The notes under the pieces: model-generated | The model's input: the letters and a program-made list of their open reading frames with translations, nothing else | The model's database searches: none | Told to the model about the DNA's origin: nothing | DNA from: Boswellia sacra | Taxonomy: Eukaryota; Streptophyta; Magnoliopsida; Sapindales; Burseraceae | Length of the DNA stretch: 64,000 bases | Reading direction: 5' to 3' | NCBI GenBank assembly: GCA_013180625.2 | Contig: SNVD02002289.1 | Location: 248,001-312,000 of the forward strand | Shown here: positions 1-12,035 of the stretch, in pieces | How positions within the stretch are numbered: the stretch's first letter is position 1 | Layout: each line of letters begins with the position of its first letter | Program-made: the position numbers and the translations under genes

Positions 1-600
1 GTTACGCACCAGAAGCTAATTCAAGCTTTAATACCAGTTGTTGAGCGTAATACAGAAGCGATACCACAAAACAACAAAATGCACACAGCCACAATGATGC
101 TAGATAATTGAATATAATAGCAACAAAAGAAGGCAATTAATCAACCAATAATACAAAATATAAAGAACACTAATATTTAATAAGGTTTGGTATTGTTACC
201 TACATCCTCGGGCGCCACTGAAAATACTTTCACTATCTTCAAAGAGAATTACAAACTTTTTGGGCTACAATAAAATTTTCAAACTATTGGGCCAAATAAA
301 AAATACCTAAATAGCTGGGTGAAACCGTAATTACCCAAACAATTAGGTAATACTACAAATACCCAAAACAAAGGGAGAAAAAACAAATTATACAAACTTT
401 AAGGTCCTTAATGAAAAGCCTTAAAGTATAAAATTTTGTATATGAGACCTTACAAATGTGGGAGGGTGAAGCAGAATTATCAAGGGACCTCTAAATGAGA
501 AGACTTGGCTTTAATTTATAGGCCCAAGCCTCTCTTACAAAATTACTCCCACTCCATGTGAGATCCTTGCACACATACAAATGGCTAAAGAGCCAAAACT
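1..600. other. Intergenic AT-rich DNA, no gene seen
   Basis: I see no supportable coding region or RNA gene here. The text is AT-rich with short stop-broken frames. It runs into the first R1 module copy at about 600. Confidence 0.5.
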
Positions 601-1440
601 CTAACAGCAGCAACATCGCGGCATCCCTGGCAATTTCCCATGATTCCAACTAAACATAGAATGTTATGATTGAACCGAGCGTCTTACTTAAATTGCATCT
701 TATGGTACACTTTTAATATATATAATTATCTATCTACATGTATCTATATAGATGAACAAACTGACTAAAATAAGTAAATCATAAGCCATCCAAATGATAG
801 AAAACATCAATAGTTCTAAAGATTTTAGCTTGAATTTCTCAAGTTGAAGATACCGCAAATAACTTAGTAACATACTTCATGCAAAATATAATCTCAAAAC
901 AAGATTCTAAGCAATCCTTTGGGGGGGAAAAAGCTACCACTTTAACGGTGATTATAACTGAACATGAAAAGGGTACTATGCAGACTGCAGTGAAGGATAA
1001 GATAAAAGAAAAAAAGAACATAATTAGGATCTACATTTTGACAATTGATATAAGAATAAGGCATTCCGGTCTGAATAAGGAAAACAAACCACTAAGTCAA
1101 GTCCTGCAGCACAAATTTTTTCTTGGAAATTTCAATAATCAATTAGTGCTATTAATATAGATAACACGATGAATAAACGACAAAAATTAAAAGCAAATGC
1201 CCATCAACCAAATGGGCCGAGCCCCCGCAATATCATCCTCGGTCTAAGGTGGACAAATAATTATCAAACTGATAAAATTAAGTTTCCTTTCCATGAAGAA
1301 ACAAACCTCTTTGGAAAGTATAAAACACAAGTCACCAATAAAATTCTAACCAAATACTACACACTTTACTATAGCTTCGGCTTCTTAGGCTTTCTCTCAA
1401 ATTGTGTGAATAAAAGGTCTAATGCACTACGCATGTAAAA
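600..1440. repeat. R1 module copy 1 (3' part)
   Basis: Dispersed module that recurs through the window. Shared landmarks are CTTACTTAAATTGCATCTTA, then a TATCTATCTACATGTATC stretch, then GAACATGAAAAGGGTA with ATGCAGACTGCAG, then a CAACCAAATGGGC stretch. The same order is seen near 5.1-6.4, 10.1-10.7, 12.4-13.1, 35.2-35.9, 47.9-49.6 and 50.1-50.7 kb. This copy lacks the GC-richer 5' section. It sits directly upstream of F-box copy 1. Confidence 0.75.
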
Positions 1441-1758
1441 CACTCTAAATCCAACTCTAGTAGAATCACAATGCCACTAATTAGTTATCCCCACTCTACA
1501 AGGATTTCTCACATTAAAACAATTCCTATAGTTACATCAATATCTAGTCATCCTAATTCTAATTGGACTCAGTTTCCAATTAAATTGGGTTTCCCATAAC
1601 TCTATTAATTATTGGTATCAGATTTAGTTTCCGATTGTATATTAATTCCTTTTTTCCTGTATATATATTTCATTAATTTGTATCTTTCTAGTACCGCAGT
1701 TAAATTCTTAATCAAATTGTTTTTCTTCATTCTTCGTCTACGCACGCAGAAGCTAGCC

Positions 1759-2920
1759 ATGGTGACGCCTACTCTTCCACCAGAGCTCATCGTTGACATC
1801 CTCTCAAAATTGCCAGTGAAGTCTCTGATGCGCTTCAGATGTTTATCAAAGTCGTTCCAGGCATTAATTGCTGACCGTCGCTTTGTCAAAATGCACCTCA
1901 AAACTCAAAGGGAAAGACCCTTTTTTTTTTTTATCTCCATCATCACTCCACATTGCAGACCTGAAAGAAACGTCTTCCGGTGGTCACGAGCTTCAAGTTG
2001 TGGAGCTTGATTGCAAGCCCATAAAACCAGACCTTAGCCGGGTTAGATTTTTAGGCTCGTGTCATGGAATGTTGCGCGTTAGTGCTTCACCCATTACTTC
2101 ATATTCAAGTGATGATGTTTATGTGTATAATCCTTCAACCCGAGAGTCCAAGCAGTTACCATACTATCAACCAGAAAGGCATTCCATGATATTATTTGGT
2201 TTTGGTTATGCTCCCGCCTGTGATGACTATAAATTTGTTAAAATATTTTGGAGAAAAAGAGTCATGCATGTCTTCTCCCTGAAAAACAATTATTGGAAAA
2301 CTGTTGGGATTGATCTTGATGCTAATCTTTCTCCTGAATTTCGTCTGCCGACTTATTTCAATGGAGCCATCCATTGGGTATTTAGAAACAATTATGATAT
2401 TGGTTCAAGGATGATAGCAGCATTTGATTTGGTGGAAGAGAAGTTGAATTGGTTAACCTTACCTCAACGTAGAGGATATGAATATTTAATTTTCTTAGAA
2501 GCTTTCGAGGACTGCCTTGGCATGATTGAACATTCAATTATTTTGGATACAGGAAATGAAGTTTGGCTGATGAAGGAATACGGAGTCAAAGAATCTTGGA
2601 CTAAAATTTCAATAAATAGAAGCTTCCATAGGTGGTCTTCGTTGGGCAACAATAAACTATTGCTGCGATCAGATGGAAGTGATGAATTACTTCTTTGGGA
2701 TTTGAAGGAGGGAAGAGGTAAGGATTTGAACGATGGAACCTGTAAGGATGTAAAGACAAGGATGCGGGATCTCGTGAGATTGATCCATTTTCATAAACAA
2801 ATTGTGACTATGGAGAGCATTGTCTCACCCAATTACAATCTTCTTTTCTCATCGTTGCAATTACTGATTAAACATAGCACCTTTTTCTATATATATATTA
2901 AAAAAAATCTTCAGAGATGA
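1759..2920 (+). pseudogene. F-box/FBA protein gene, copy 1, frameshifted
   Basis: Closely related to the intact genes at 36266 and 42936. From the ATG at 1759 the first frame encodes the F-box (LPPELIVDILSKLPVKSLMR) and then fails inside a run of 12 T at 1921-1932. The rest of the protein, including the FBA region (VYNPSTRESK, GFGYAPACDDYKFVK, SLKNNYWKTV), is in the next frame up to 2920. The C-terminus is also altered: the usual end SPNYNxxDFTINGGLF and its stop codon are missing through a small deletion, so the frame reads on into former 3' flank. Intact relatives would be substrate-receptor subunits of SCF ubiquitin ligases (CPR1/CPR30-like family). A single-base homopolymer error in the assembly could mimic the frameshift, but not the C-terminal change. 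Confidence 0.85.
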
Positions 2921-3764
2921 TTTTGTTCTCTCGATAAGATGTTAAGATGGGTTATGATTAGTTTTTCTTAAAGAGTTATTTTGTTGTGGCTGGAAAAGCT
3001 AGGGTTTTGAGTTCATAGAGGTTAAGGCTCGGCCTCCTTTTCTAATGAAAATCTCCAGAGGAATGCTTTTGACCCTTACAAGAAGATATTTTATCCACTA
3101 ACGTTTTCGATTCCCTTGGATCCATAAATTGTTAAAACTAACATTTTAATCCTAAAGTTAATAGGATCTTTTTGCAAAATAACCAAAATTTGGAAGGCAT
3201 TTGATTCATCACGTATTCAAAAAATTTGTATATCCAAAAAACTTAAATATCTTGACCGCATACATGCTAAAAGACATGCAATTGTTTTTTTAATCAAAAT
3301 CTAACTTCTAAACTTTTAACTATTTGACATAGGCACATCATTTATGTGATAAATTAAGTTTATTTTAGAGTGTTTTCGATGAATGATTGGGCTTGCATCT
3401 ATTAATTGAAAAGGTCTTCACATCCTAAAATAATCAAACATTTTGTTTCCACTCAATATAATTTTTTTATAGCAATCCAAAAACAAATATCATGGTCAAT
3501 CATTCTCTGTGAGAAACAGCAGAAGCATGCGGGAATCTCAACTCGATTTTGACAAACTTATTTCTATAACATCATTCAAAGTCTTATAGAGAATCGAATA
3601 ATATAGAACTGGATTTATAATATCAAGTCTTTACTTTCCAATCAAATAATAGATGATAATAATAGAAAGAAAATATATTATGAACTTAACTTCTGGCCTA
3701 AATGTAGAAGTCAAATTAAGATTGTAGTCAATCGTAATGATCTAACAGTATTGTTCAAGCAATT
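2921..3764. other. 3' flank of F-box copy 1, no gene
   Basis: AT-rich flank shared with the flanks of F-box copies 2 and 3 (37382-37790 and 44055-45165). It includes a small repeat, called R2 here, around 3060-3170 (GACCCTTACAAGAAGATATT through CATTTTAATCCTAAAG). R2-like text recurs near 7930-8040, 13690-13800, 37625-37730, 38950-39060, 44305-44400 and 51265-51380. No coding region was found. Confidence 0.6.
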
Positions 3765-3960
3765 TTGCTTGGACAAGCAGTAACTTTTTGTCTATCAATT
3801 TTTCTGTTTTCTCTTTTTTCGTGTGACAGAGAGTGTTTGGTGTCATCTATCATGAAAATCAGGACAACCATGGAGAAGCAGCGCAGTCATGGCATGCTTG
3901 AGCTTGGCAGAAGCTCAAAGCAAACGATGAACACCAGGGCAACGATGGAAATCCTATGAG
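3765..3960 (+). pseudogene. PRISE reductase relic (5' end only)
   Basis: Aligns by eye with the first about 150 bases of intact PRISE gene C at 57070-57230. The splice-acceptor-like tract, the ATG region and the GGCTTGAGCxTGGCAGAAGCT stretch encoding the end of the Rossmann motif are recognisable, as is AACACCAGGxC. Several indels and stops break it. It ends abruptly near 3960 and an R1 fragment follows at once. The same relic with the same junction is at 45165-45395, so the truncation predates duplication of the unit. Confidence 0.65.
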
Positions 3961-4440
3961 AGCTATTAGTTATTTAAAAACAACCCTGCAGAACATAGTC
4001 AAGCAAGAGCTAGCGTTAAGCAATCTTCTGCAGCTTCAATCACCACAAAAAAAAACCATAACTTAAACAGTGATTATGCTGAGCATGAAAAGGGTATTAT
4101 GTGCAGTGAATGAAGGATAAGAAAAAGGGTATTAGAATCTAATTAGGATCTACATTTTGATAATTAACATAACAATAAGGCATTGCTATTGTTCGCAAGA
4201 CAGATTAAATTTTAGATAGAGAAGGTAATAAACAAAGTCACAACAAAAAGGAAAAGCTTATACACGGCCAAGGGACTGGCTAGAACTCTGTATCAACCAA
4301 ATGGGCAGCGCCAGAAAATAAGTCCCTCCACATCGGAAACAGCCCTTTTTATCCTTCCTATCTTTTCGCCATTTATGAAAAGATTGCACAACAGAACAGA
4401 TCTAAATGCACAGTTAAATTGCTACTAGATTTCTCTTACA
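3961..4440. repeat. R1 module fragment
   Basis: Starts with CCTGCAGAACATAGTCAAGC and continues through the GAGCATGAAAAGGGTATTATG and CAACCAAATGGGCAG landmarks. It joins directly to the PRISE relic. The next 360 bases (to about 4800) share text with 38220-38460 and hold no supportable gene. Confidence 0.6.
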
Positions 4441-4800
4441 TTCTATGTCCATAGCATAGAATTTCGTTTTTTATAACAAATATAATAATGTTTTTATCTA
4501 CTAAAATCCTCCTGTCCTATCGCCTAAACTTTCCGCAAATCTTACTCCCACATGAGAGATGATTTTATTATTATTATTATCTTCCGTTTCTCATCCACTC
4601 AAAGATGATGGGTTGCCAAGGACAGATTTCCGTGAGAACTCCTTCCGAGGGTATTACTTGCACTTGAGAGATGACTTGTTTTGTTTTCCATTTCCCATCC
4701 ACTCGGAGAAAAGCCGGATGCTCCTTAGATCGGAGAGATCCACTCGGAGAAAAGCCAAGTCCTAAAAGTGATGGCGTCTATCAGTTGCTTCATATATATC

Positions 4801-6590
4801 AGCTCTCTCCAGAGCTTGTTTACTTGGAAACATGGAAATAATTGTTGCCACTCTTACTCTTCTGCAGACCCCAGAAGTACCCTCAGCTCCTCTGCCTAAA
4901 GCATTACCATCTTTGTCTCAGCTGGGCTAATTGCCTCCAGTTTCTAGCATATTGTCAGCCATATATACTACCCAGCTCCTTACCCATGGCTGCAACTCTA
5001 CTATATTCATTTGAGGGCTCGTTGCCTCCAAGCTCTGGCTTACCTGTCGCACCGTGGCACCTGGTACCCAAAAACACATGGCGGCAGAATCACAGCATGC
5101 CAGACACTCACTCCCCATAGTTCCAGCTAAACATGCATGGAATGTTGGGATGTATCCAGTGTCTTACTTAAATTGCATCTTGTGGTACTCTTTTAACATA
5201 AATAATTATCTATCTACATGTATCTATACAGATGAACAAAATGACCAAAATAAATAAATCATAAGCCACTCAGATTTAAAAAATCATTAATTCCAAAGTT
5301 TTAGCTTGAATTTCTCAAGTTTAAGATACTGCAAATGTATAACTTAGTAATCTACTTCCTGCAGCGCATAATCTCAAGCGAGATTCTGAGCAATCCCACG
5401 CTGCTTTAATCATGACAAAAAAATAAATAAATAAAAAAAAAGGCTGCAACTTTAACAGTTGTTATACTGACCATGAAAAGGGCATTATGCAGACTGCAGT
5501 GACAGATAACAAAAAAGAAAATAGAATCCAGTTAGCATGTCCACCTTTGGACAATTAAAATAGCAATATGGCATTCCAGTCTGAATAGGGAAAACAAATC
5601 ACAAAGTATGGATAACAATTCGTGTCATTCGTATTGACCTATTTAATTATTCGTGTCAAGACATGAAGCACGGATCCGACACGGTTATTAAACGTGTTAC
5701 CTACGTGTTATAATCGTGTCATATTTAATTTACATAATTTACTTAATTTTTCAACTTAGTTATGCATAATATATTATATTCTATGTATTTATATCAATTA
5801 AAATTATTTTTAGAATATAAATAATTGTAAGTATAAAAAATTGTTAAAATCATCATAATTTATTATTTTGTAAATTAATTTACTTTATAATATACAATTT
5901 TCAATTTTATAATATATATGTTGCAAGTAGGTAAACAATTTATATCATTAAATAAGCTTACATGTTAATGATAAACAAAATATATTTAAATATTCGTGTC
6001 ATTAAACGGATTGGCGTGTTGAATACCTTCAATACGAGTCTGATCCATTTATTAATCGTGTATCGTGTTCGTGTCGTATTCATATCGTGTTTGCGTGTTA
6101 TGACCCAAATTATCACCCCTACCACAAAGTCAAGACAAGTCCTGAAACACAATGTTTTTAATAAACGGAAAAAATAAAAAGCAAGGGCCTATGAACCAAG
6201 TGGGCAGGACCACATAATCTTGGAATAATCTCCAGCAATATCATCCTCAGTCTAAGGTAGACAAATAATTATTGAACCCATAAATTAAATTCCCTTTCTA
6301 TCAAGGAACAACCCTCTTTGGAAAATATCACAACCAGGTAACCAATAAAATTATAACTAAATAAGGCACGGATCTAAATGCAAAGTTACATTTCTATTAG
6401 ATTTCTCTTATCCATGCAAGATGAATTCATAAAAATCCACACATTTTGTTGCTAATATAATAAATAATATTTTCAAAACAAAAAAAAATTCCCGTACATA
6501 GATAATTTGTTTGATTTCTACAAGATTATGTTCTTAGCATAATTTGTTTGATTTCTACGATATTATATTCTTAAAAATCGGAATCCAACC
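4801..6590. repeat. R1 module copy, full, with nested MITE
   Basis: Contains the 5' GC-richer section (ATGGAAATAATTGTTGCCAC, CTCTTCTGCAG, CCCATGGCTGCAACTCTAC, TGAGGGCTCGTTGCCTCCA) and then the AT-rich 3' section. The 3' section is interrupted by a hAT-type insertion at 5608-6122. The short reading frame beginning METI in the 5' section is broken in this copy. Confidence 0.75.
5600..6130. mobile_element. hAT-type MITE with 8-bp target duplication
   Basis: Element at 5608-6122 (515 bp), inserted in R1. The 8-bp duplication CACAAAGT is at 5600-5607 and again at 6123-6130. Other R1 copies have the sequence once (for example near 35608). The ends are imperfect inverted repeats: TATGGATAACAATT at left, TAGGGGTGATAATT as the complement at right. 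Many CGTGT and ACACG words lie near both ends (CGTGTCATTCGTATTG, TCGTGTTCGTGTCGT). There is no coding capacity. The 8-bp TSD and layout fit a non-autonomous hAT element. Confidence 0.85.
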
Positions 6591-7365
6591 AGTGACAGAC
6601 CTACTTTTGGGCTTGAGAGGGCTTGGGCCCCTTTAATGTAAACAGTAATCCTTGAATGCTATAGAAAATTTTTTCGGTTAGTAATAAATATGTTAAAATT
6701 CTGCATGTTGGCTCTCTAGGCAAAGAAAGGCAAAATATAATTTAATTTTAATATAAATAAGTTATGATTCTCCATATAAATCTTCTAAATTTCGGTTCTT
6801 TACATAAATAATTAATAAATTATTAATTACTATATTTATTATTGATATTATAGTTATTTTTTATTCATTTATTTCTTTATTATTATTGTTGTCTCACTCT
6901 AAAGTAAAACTATTTTTTTCCTTTCTTTTTTCGAATTCATAAAATTTTTAATGACAAAAAGAAAATCTATCTTTTATTTTCTCTCTCTCTCTCTTTTATC
7001 ATGACTTATGCTTTTTAATATATAAATTATGTTAAAAGTCTATGAATTTTTCATCAAAATTAGAAAAGTTATGATAAATTCTTAAAAACTGTATTTTAAG
7101 ATTATAATTAATTTTTTTTAAATTATTTTCATATATGCTATTTAAGTAACGTATTTATTTATATTTGTTTTGTTGATTTAGATTTGTCGATATATATATA
7201 TTATTATATATTATTATATCTTTCTTAAAATATATGAGTTCATATTTGATCAACATTAGTAACCTTAAAAGTTAATTAATTAAGGTATATCTCATATCTA
7301 AATTTATAATATAGTTTAATATTTCGGCCTCGCAAAACCGAAATCCTAGCTAGGTTAGCCGCAGC
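6591..7365. mobile_element. Probable non-autonomous insertion in R1
   Basis: The paralogous text at 49740-49800 runs from GAATCCAGCCATAATC to TGTGGGACTGAAGTGGCTAG without this block. Here about 770 bp of AT-rich DNA intervenes, beginning CAGTGACAGACCTACTTTTG and ending near CTAGGTTAGCCGCAGCTG. The flanks AATCCAAC and AATCTAGC look like a decayed 8-bp duplication. No reading frame of interest. Superfamily not assigned. Confidence 0.45.
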
Positions 7366-8400
7366 TGAATCTAGCTGTAATCTTTTGGGACTCAAGCGGC
7401 TAGATAATCTTCAAAACTTGACCATCCCTAACCCCGCTCTGTGCAGAATTCAACTTGCCCTGTTCTTCCTGTTTCCCTGACCCCGTTCCCTTCCCCTTTG
7501 TTGTTGAACTCTCTTCTTGATGATTACCCCTTCGTAAATTCCAATTTCAAGACCAGGAGACCCATCCATAACTTCCATTTCAAACAGGTCAGTAAGAGTC
7601 TTGACCTCTACTTCTCTCTTTTGAGATGCTTCACGGAGAAGGGAGAGTTTGCAGGAAGAATGAAGAACATGTTACTTTTTCCTTCTCTCTTTTGAGATGC
7701 CTTAGGGAGAGGTCAAGAACAACTTGGTGCAGGAAGCATGAAAGTGTGAACATATGTTACTTATTCCCGTTCTGGTAGGAAAGCAGGACCAAATTATTCT
7801 GGTTGGAAAACAGGACCAAGTCATCCTCTAAGCATATAAGCTTAGTGCTAAAAGGCAAATTATCAGAGGTCGTCCTCAAATTTTATCATATTGACAGTGG
7901 AAACCTGCTCAAATGGAACATTATCAATCCTTGTAAGGAGGTATTTTCTATTGACATTTCAGGATTAGGGATTTTAAGTCCCTTGGGTCCATAAGCTTTT
8001 AAAATTAACATTTTGGTCCTTAAATTATCACCCTTGAAAACAAAATTTTGTTTTAGTAACTTAATGTTAACTCAAATCCCAATTGAATAAGATGGAGTGG
8101 ATGTAAGTAAAAAATCTTTAGCTTCTTCTAATCTTCTCCAAGGCCAAGTAATACGGGATTTTGCTTGTTCTAATGAAAAAAAAAATTGTAAAATATGACT
8201 TGAGTCTTCAGGGTTATTTCGACCAAAAACTAAACTCTTAATTTTCTTATAATATTTACTTAAATAATGTTAGTTTTACAAACTTTTGTACAAACTCTTG
8301 CATACAAATTAATGTATCATAAGGTGATAGGACTAATAAATATATAAAATCTATTTATTTAATAAGGGGTAATAACGTGTGAATAGATGAGTAAGCTACA
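7366..8400. other. R1-distal segment, no gene
   Basis: Starts with text shared with 49790-49880 (GGCTAGATAATCTTCAAAAC, CAGAATTCAACTTG). It contains a locally duplicated TTCTCTCTTTTGAGATGC at about 7612 and 7683, and an R2 copy near 7930-8040. An 84-codon frame at 7441-7695 has no recognisable motif, and I do not call it a gene. Confidence 0.45.
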
Positions 8401-8403
8401 TCA

Positions 8404-8406
<3 letters not shown>

Positions 8407-8476
<70 letters not shown>
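8407..8476. repeat. (TA)n microsatellite, about 35 units
   Basis: Uninterrupted TA dinucleotides for about 70 bp. The flanks at 8480-9500 are AT-rich with a short CA run near 8717-8729 and no gene. Confidence 0.95.
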
Positions 8477-8479
<3 letters not shown>

Positions 8480-9519
8480 TATATATGAAGTTTGTAAGAA
8501 CAATATTACTGTCTATTAAAGTATTAAGCATGTTCATTTGACAATTTTAGACAACTTAATAAGCGCCTAACAAAGTGTTAAGGTATAGAATTGTTATATT
8601 TGAAGTTAGATGCTTCTCGAATACCGTATACATTTATTAGAGTATAATGCTTAAATTCAAAGAATTTAGGCTAATTTTAGTATTTTAATAAAAATTTGGT
8701 TAAAGTGCGCGAGCGCGCACACACACACATATTTATATGTGTAAAAGACTTTTGATAAAAACTAAATGTAATTTTTTAGCCATTGATCCATAAAATTTAA
8801 TAGTTGAGAAGATTGATGAGTTGACAGTAGTATTAAATTAAACTTTTTGACTTTTAATCTCAACTATTGGATTTGATGAAATCAAATAAAAAATTTGCGT
8901 TAAAAGATCCATCATATGTATAGAGATGATTCCTTATTACTGGAATTACTAATAATAATAAAACTGATGATGATGATGATGGTTGATAGCAAAACCATTA
9001 CCGGTTGGATTTAAAATTTATACGAATTTAGATAATTTAATTTGACCATGTGAACAATTTTTTTCAATTCCTGTTGGTAAGTTTCTTCATAATTTCGTAT
9101 ATATAATTCCCCACCTATAGTTCTATTTTTTGTAACATTCAAAAAATATTAAATTAACATTAAATTTCATGACAAACAGTATTATTGCATCTATCTAACA
9201 TTTAAGTATATAACAACTTATTCTCATTTCTGACAATTAACATTAATTAAGAAATAAAATTCTGTCCATCCAAGCTATTACATTTACTAATCTAATATTA
9301 ATCATTTGTTTGGATTAAAAAATCATTTATTCAAAAATCACTTATTCATCTAGAATTTGATTTAGCCCCAAGCTAGGCATTTTGAAATGCTTTTACAATA
9401 TACATCCAGCAACATGATTAACATTTCAATAAACGCAATCCATCACATGAAGGAAATATGAATCCTATAACAACGAACATACAAAAAATGAAGAAACTTT
9501 AAGATACCAAAACAAAGGT
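8480..9519. other. AT-rich spacer with MITE-like text, no gene
   Basis: No coding region supported. Around 8745-8920 the text reads like a small inverted-repeat element: AGCCATTGATCC and later ATCTCAACTATTGGATTTGATGAAATC, the usual feel of plant MITEs. I could not fix ends or a target duplication. Confidence 0.35.
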
Positions 9520-12035
9520 CGTGAACCATATTTCACATTATCCACTTGTTCTCATTATTGTCCAATTTCTATTTCACCACATGTACAAGAATGCTTTTAT
9601 CAATGATTGTAGCTTCTTTGTTACCAACAATCATTTCTTTAAATTAATCTCTAAACAAGTCAAGAGAGCATCTAACCGATTTAAATTTTTCACTGACTCT
9701 TCCTCATCCTTTGCAAAATAAATACATGAAAAAGTATGAAATTACTAAATAACTTAGCATAATCAACATTCATGATCAATATAACAAGACAGTTGCTTTG
9801 ACTGCATCAGAGGAAAAACAACAATTGTTATAACATCTCTCTTTATAGCTTTTTTCCCAGCAAATAAGGAGAAATTTTTTGCAACTCATTCTCTTCTGCA
9901 GGTACCAGCATTACGCTCTTGTCCTTTGCCTAATTCATTGCCATATTTTGTCAACTGGGCTCATTACCTCCATTGTAATATGTTCCTCTCCCATGGCTGC
10001 AACTCTACGATCTTCATTCAAGGGCTCATTGCCTCCACTCTCTGGCTTGCCAGTGGGACAGGTATTTGTAATAATTTAGCAGCATCACAACACAAGCCGG
10101 ACCCTCCTGCCCTATAGTTCGATTAAACATGCAACGTTATGATTGACCCTGCTGTCTTTCTTAAATTGCATCTTATAATGCACTTCTAACACACATAATT
10201 ATCTAGTTAGTCTCTAGATGTACATGGATGAACATAATAACCAAAATAATTAAGTTATAAGCCTAGCTTGAAATGCTTTGCCACTCAGATTTAAAAAATA
10301 TGCTGTAACAAAGATTTTACAATTTTGCTTCAATTGTATGTAGAAGATACTGCAAATTAACTTAGAAATCTACAACAAGAAATAACCCTTCCAAGCAATC
10401 TTTCTTACACAGCTTCAATTATGCAAAAAAGGCTACAACTTAAACAGCAATTAAAGAAACTAGACCCGATTACGGCCTACATTGGGATAATCAAAATACC
10501 AGTAAGGTTGGAAAATATGCAACAACCAGATGGGAAGGGCCAAAAAATCTTGGAATAACTAACAGCATTATTATCATTCTCAAAGTAAATCAGCATTGTA
10601 ATCATACTCCAAGGGAGATAAATCATTATCAAACCAAAAAAGATAAATCCCTTTGTGTCAAGAAACAACCCTCTTTCCTGCCTTTGTGGCTTTTGAAGAC
10701 ATAAGTGAACCCTAAATACCCAGTTCAATAGCTATTAGATCCACTTCTCCTATAGAATCCGATTTCTTATTATAATGAATATTATCTTCAAAATTATACC
10801 TCCTTACAAGTGCAATTGCTAATAAATAATATCTTCTTTCGACTGAAAGAATGTTTGTTTACATGCAGAGGGAGAAGAATTGAATTTGGTCAAACTGGAT
10901 GGTATCCGACCCTCTAATTGGTTATTAGAGAGATTGAAATGAGTTGCGTGGTCTTTGGAAAGCTAGGTATCTTGGCTTGAAATTGGTTCTCCTCGAGGTT
11001 CAACTCCAACAGTTTAGCAGAGGCAGTGAGTGATGCGAGAATTCTATTAAGAAAGATGTGCATATCTGCCAATAGCATACGCATTCAGCTTTTAGCAACA
11101 CTGCTTTAATCTCTGTTTAAGTTGTAGCTTTTTTTTGCATAATTGAAGCTATGTAAGAAAGATTTCTTAGAAGGGTTATTTCGTGTTGCAGATTCCTAAG
11201 TTAATTTGCAGTATATTCTACATACAATTGAAGCAAAATTGCAAAATCTCTAGCACTATAGATTTTTTTAATCTGAGTCTCAAAGTATTTTAAGCTCGGG
11301 TTATAACTTAATTATTTTGGTTATTTTGTTCATTCATGTACCATCTAGAGACTAGATAGATAATTATGTATGTTAGAAGCGGATTATAAGATGCAATTTA
11401 GGAAAGACACCAGAGTCAATCATAACATTGCTTGCTTAGTCGAACTATAGGATAGGAGGGTTTGGCCTGTGTTGTGATGCTGCTGCAAGTAGTATTGATA
11501 CTTGGCCCAATGGCAAGCAAGAGAGTGGAGGCAATGAACCCTTGAACGAAGATGGTAGAGTTGCAGCCATGGGAGAGGAACACATTGGAATGGAGGCAAT
11601 GAGCCCAGTTGAGAAAAGATGGCAATGAATTAGGTAGAGGACAGGAGCATAATACTGGTGCCTCTAGGAGAGAATGAGTTGCAGCAATTTTTCCATGTTT
11701 GCAGAGAAATAGGCTATGAAGAGAGCTATTATAATAATTGTTGTTTTCCTCTAATCTAGTCAAAGCATTGGCTTGTTATATTGATCATGAATGTTGGTTG
11801 TGCTAAGTTATTTATCAATTTCATACATTTTTATGTACTTATTTTGCATAGGACGAGCACGAGTCAGTGAAAAATTTAAATTATTTAGATGCTTTCTTGA
11901 CTTGTTTAGAGATTAATTTAAAGAATTTATTGGTTGTTAACAAAGAAACTACAATCATTGATAAAAGTATTCCTATACATGTGGTGAAATAAAAATTGGA
12001 CAATAATGAGAACAAGTGGATACAATATCAGCCCA
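9520..12035. repeat. Large inverted repeat, arms of about 0.93 kb
   Basis: The left arm at about 9520-10470 (+) and right arm at about 11104-12035 (reverse complement) match along their length. Left-arm landmarks in order are CCACTTGTTCTCATTATTGT, TCTCTAAACAAGTCAAGA, CATTCATGATCAATATAACA, ATGGCTGCAACTCTAC and GGGCTCATTGCCTCCACTCT. Each is found in reverse complement, in reverse order, on the right. Each arm contains an R1 module plus about 300 bp upstream. The spacer (10470-11104) holds more R1 text and about 300 bp of unique DNA. No gene is supported. Confidence 0.85.
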
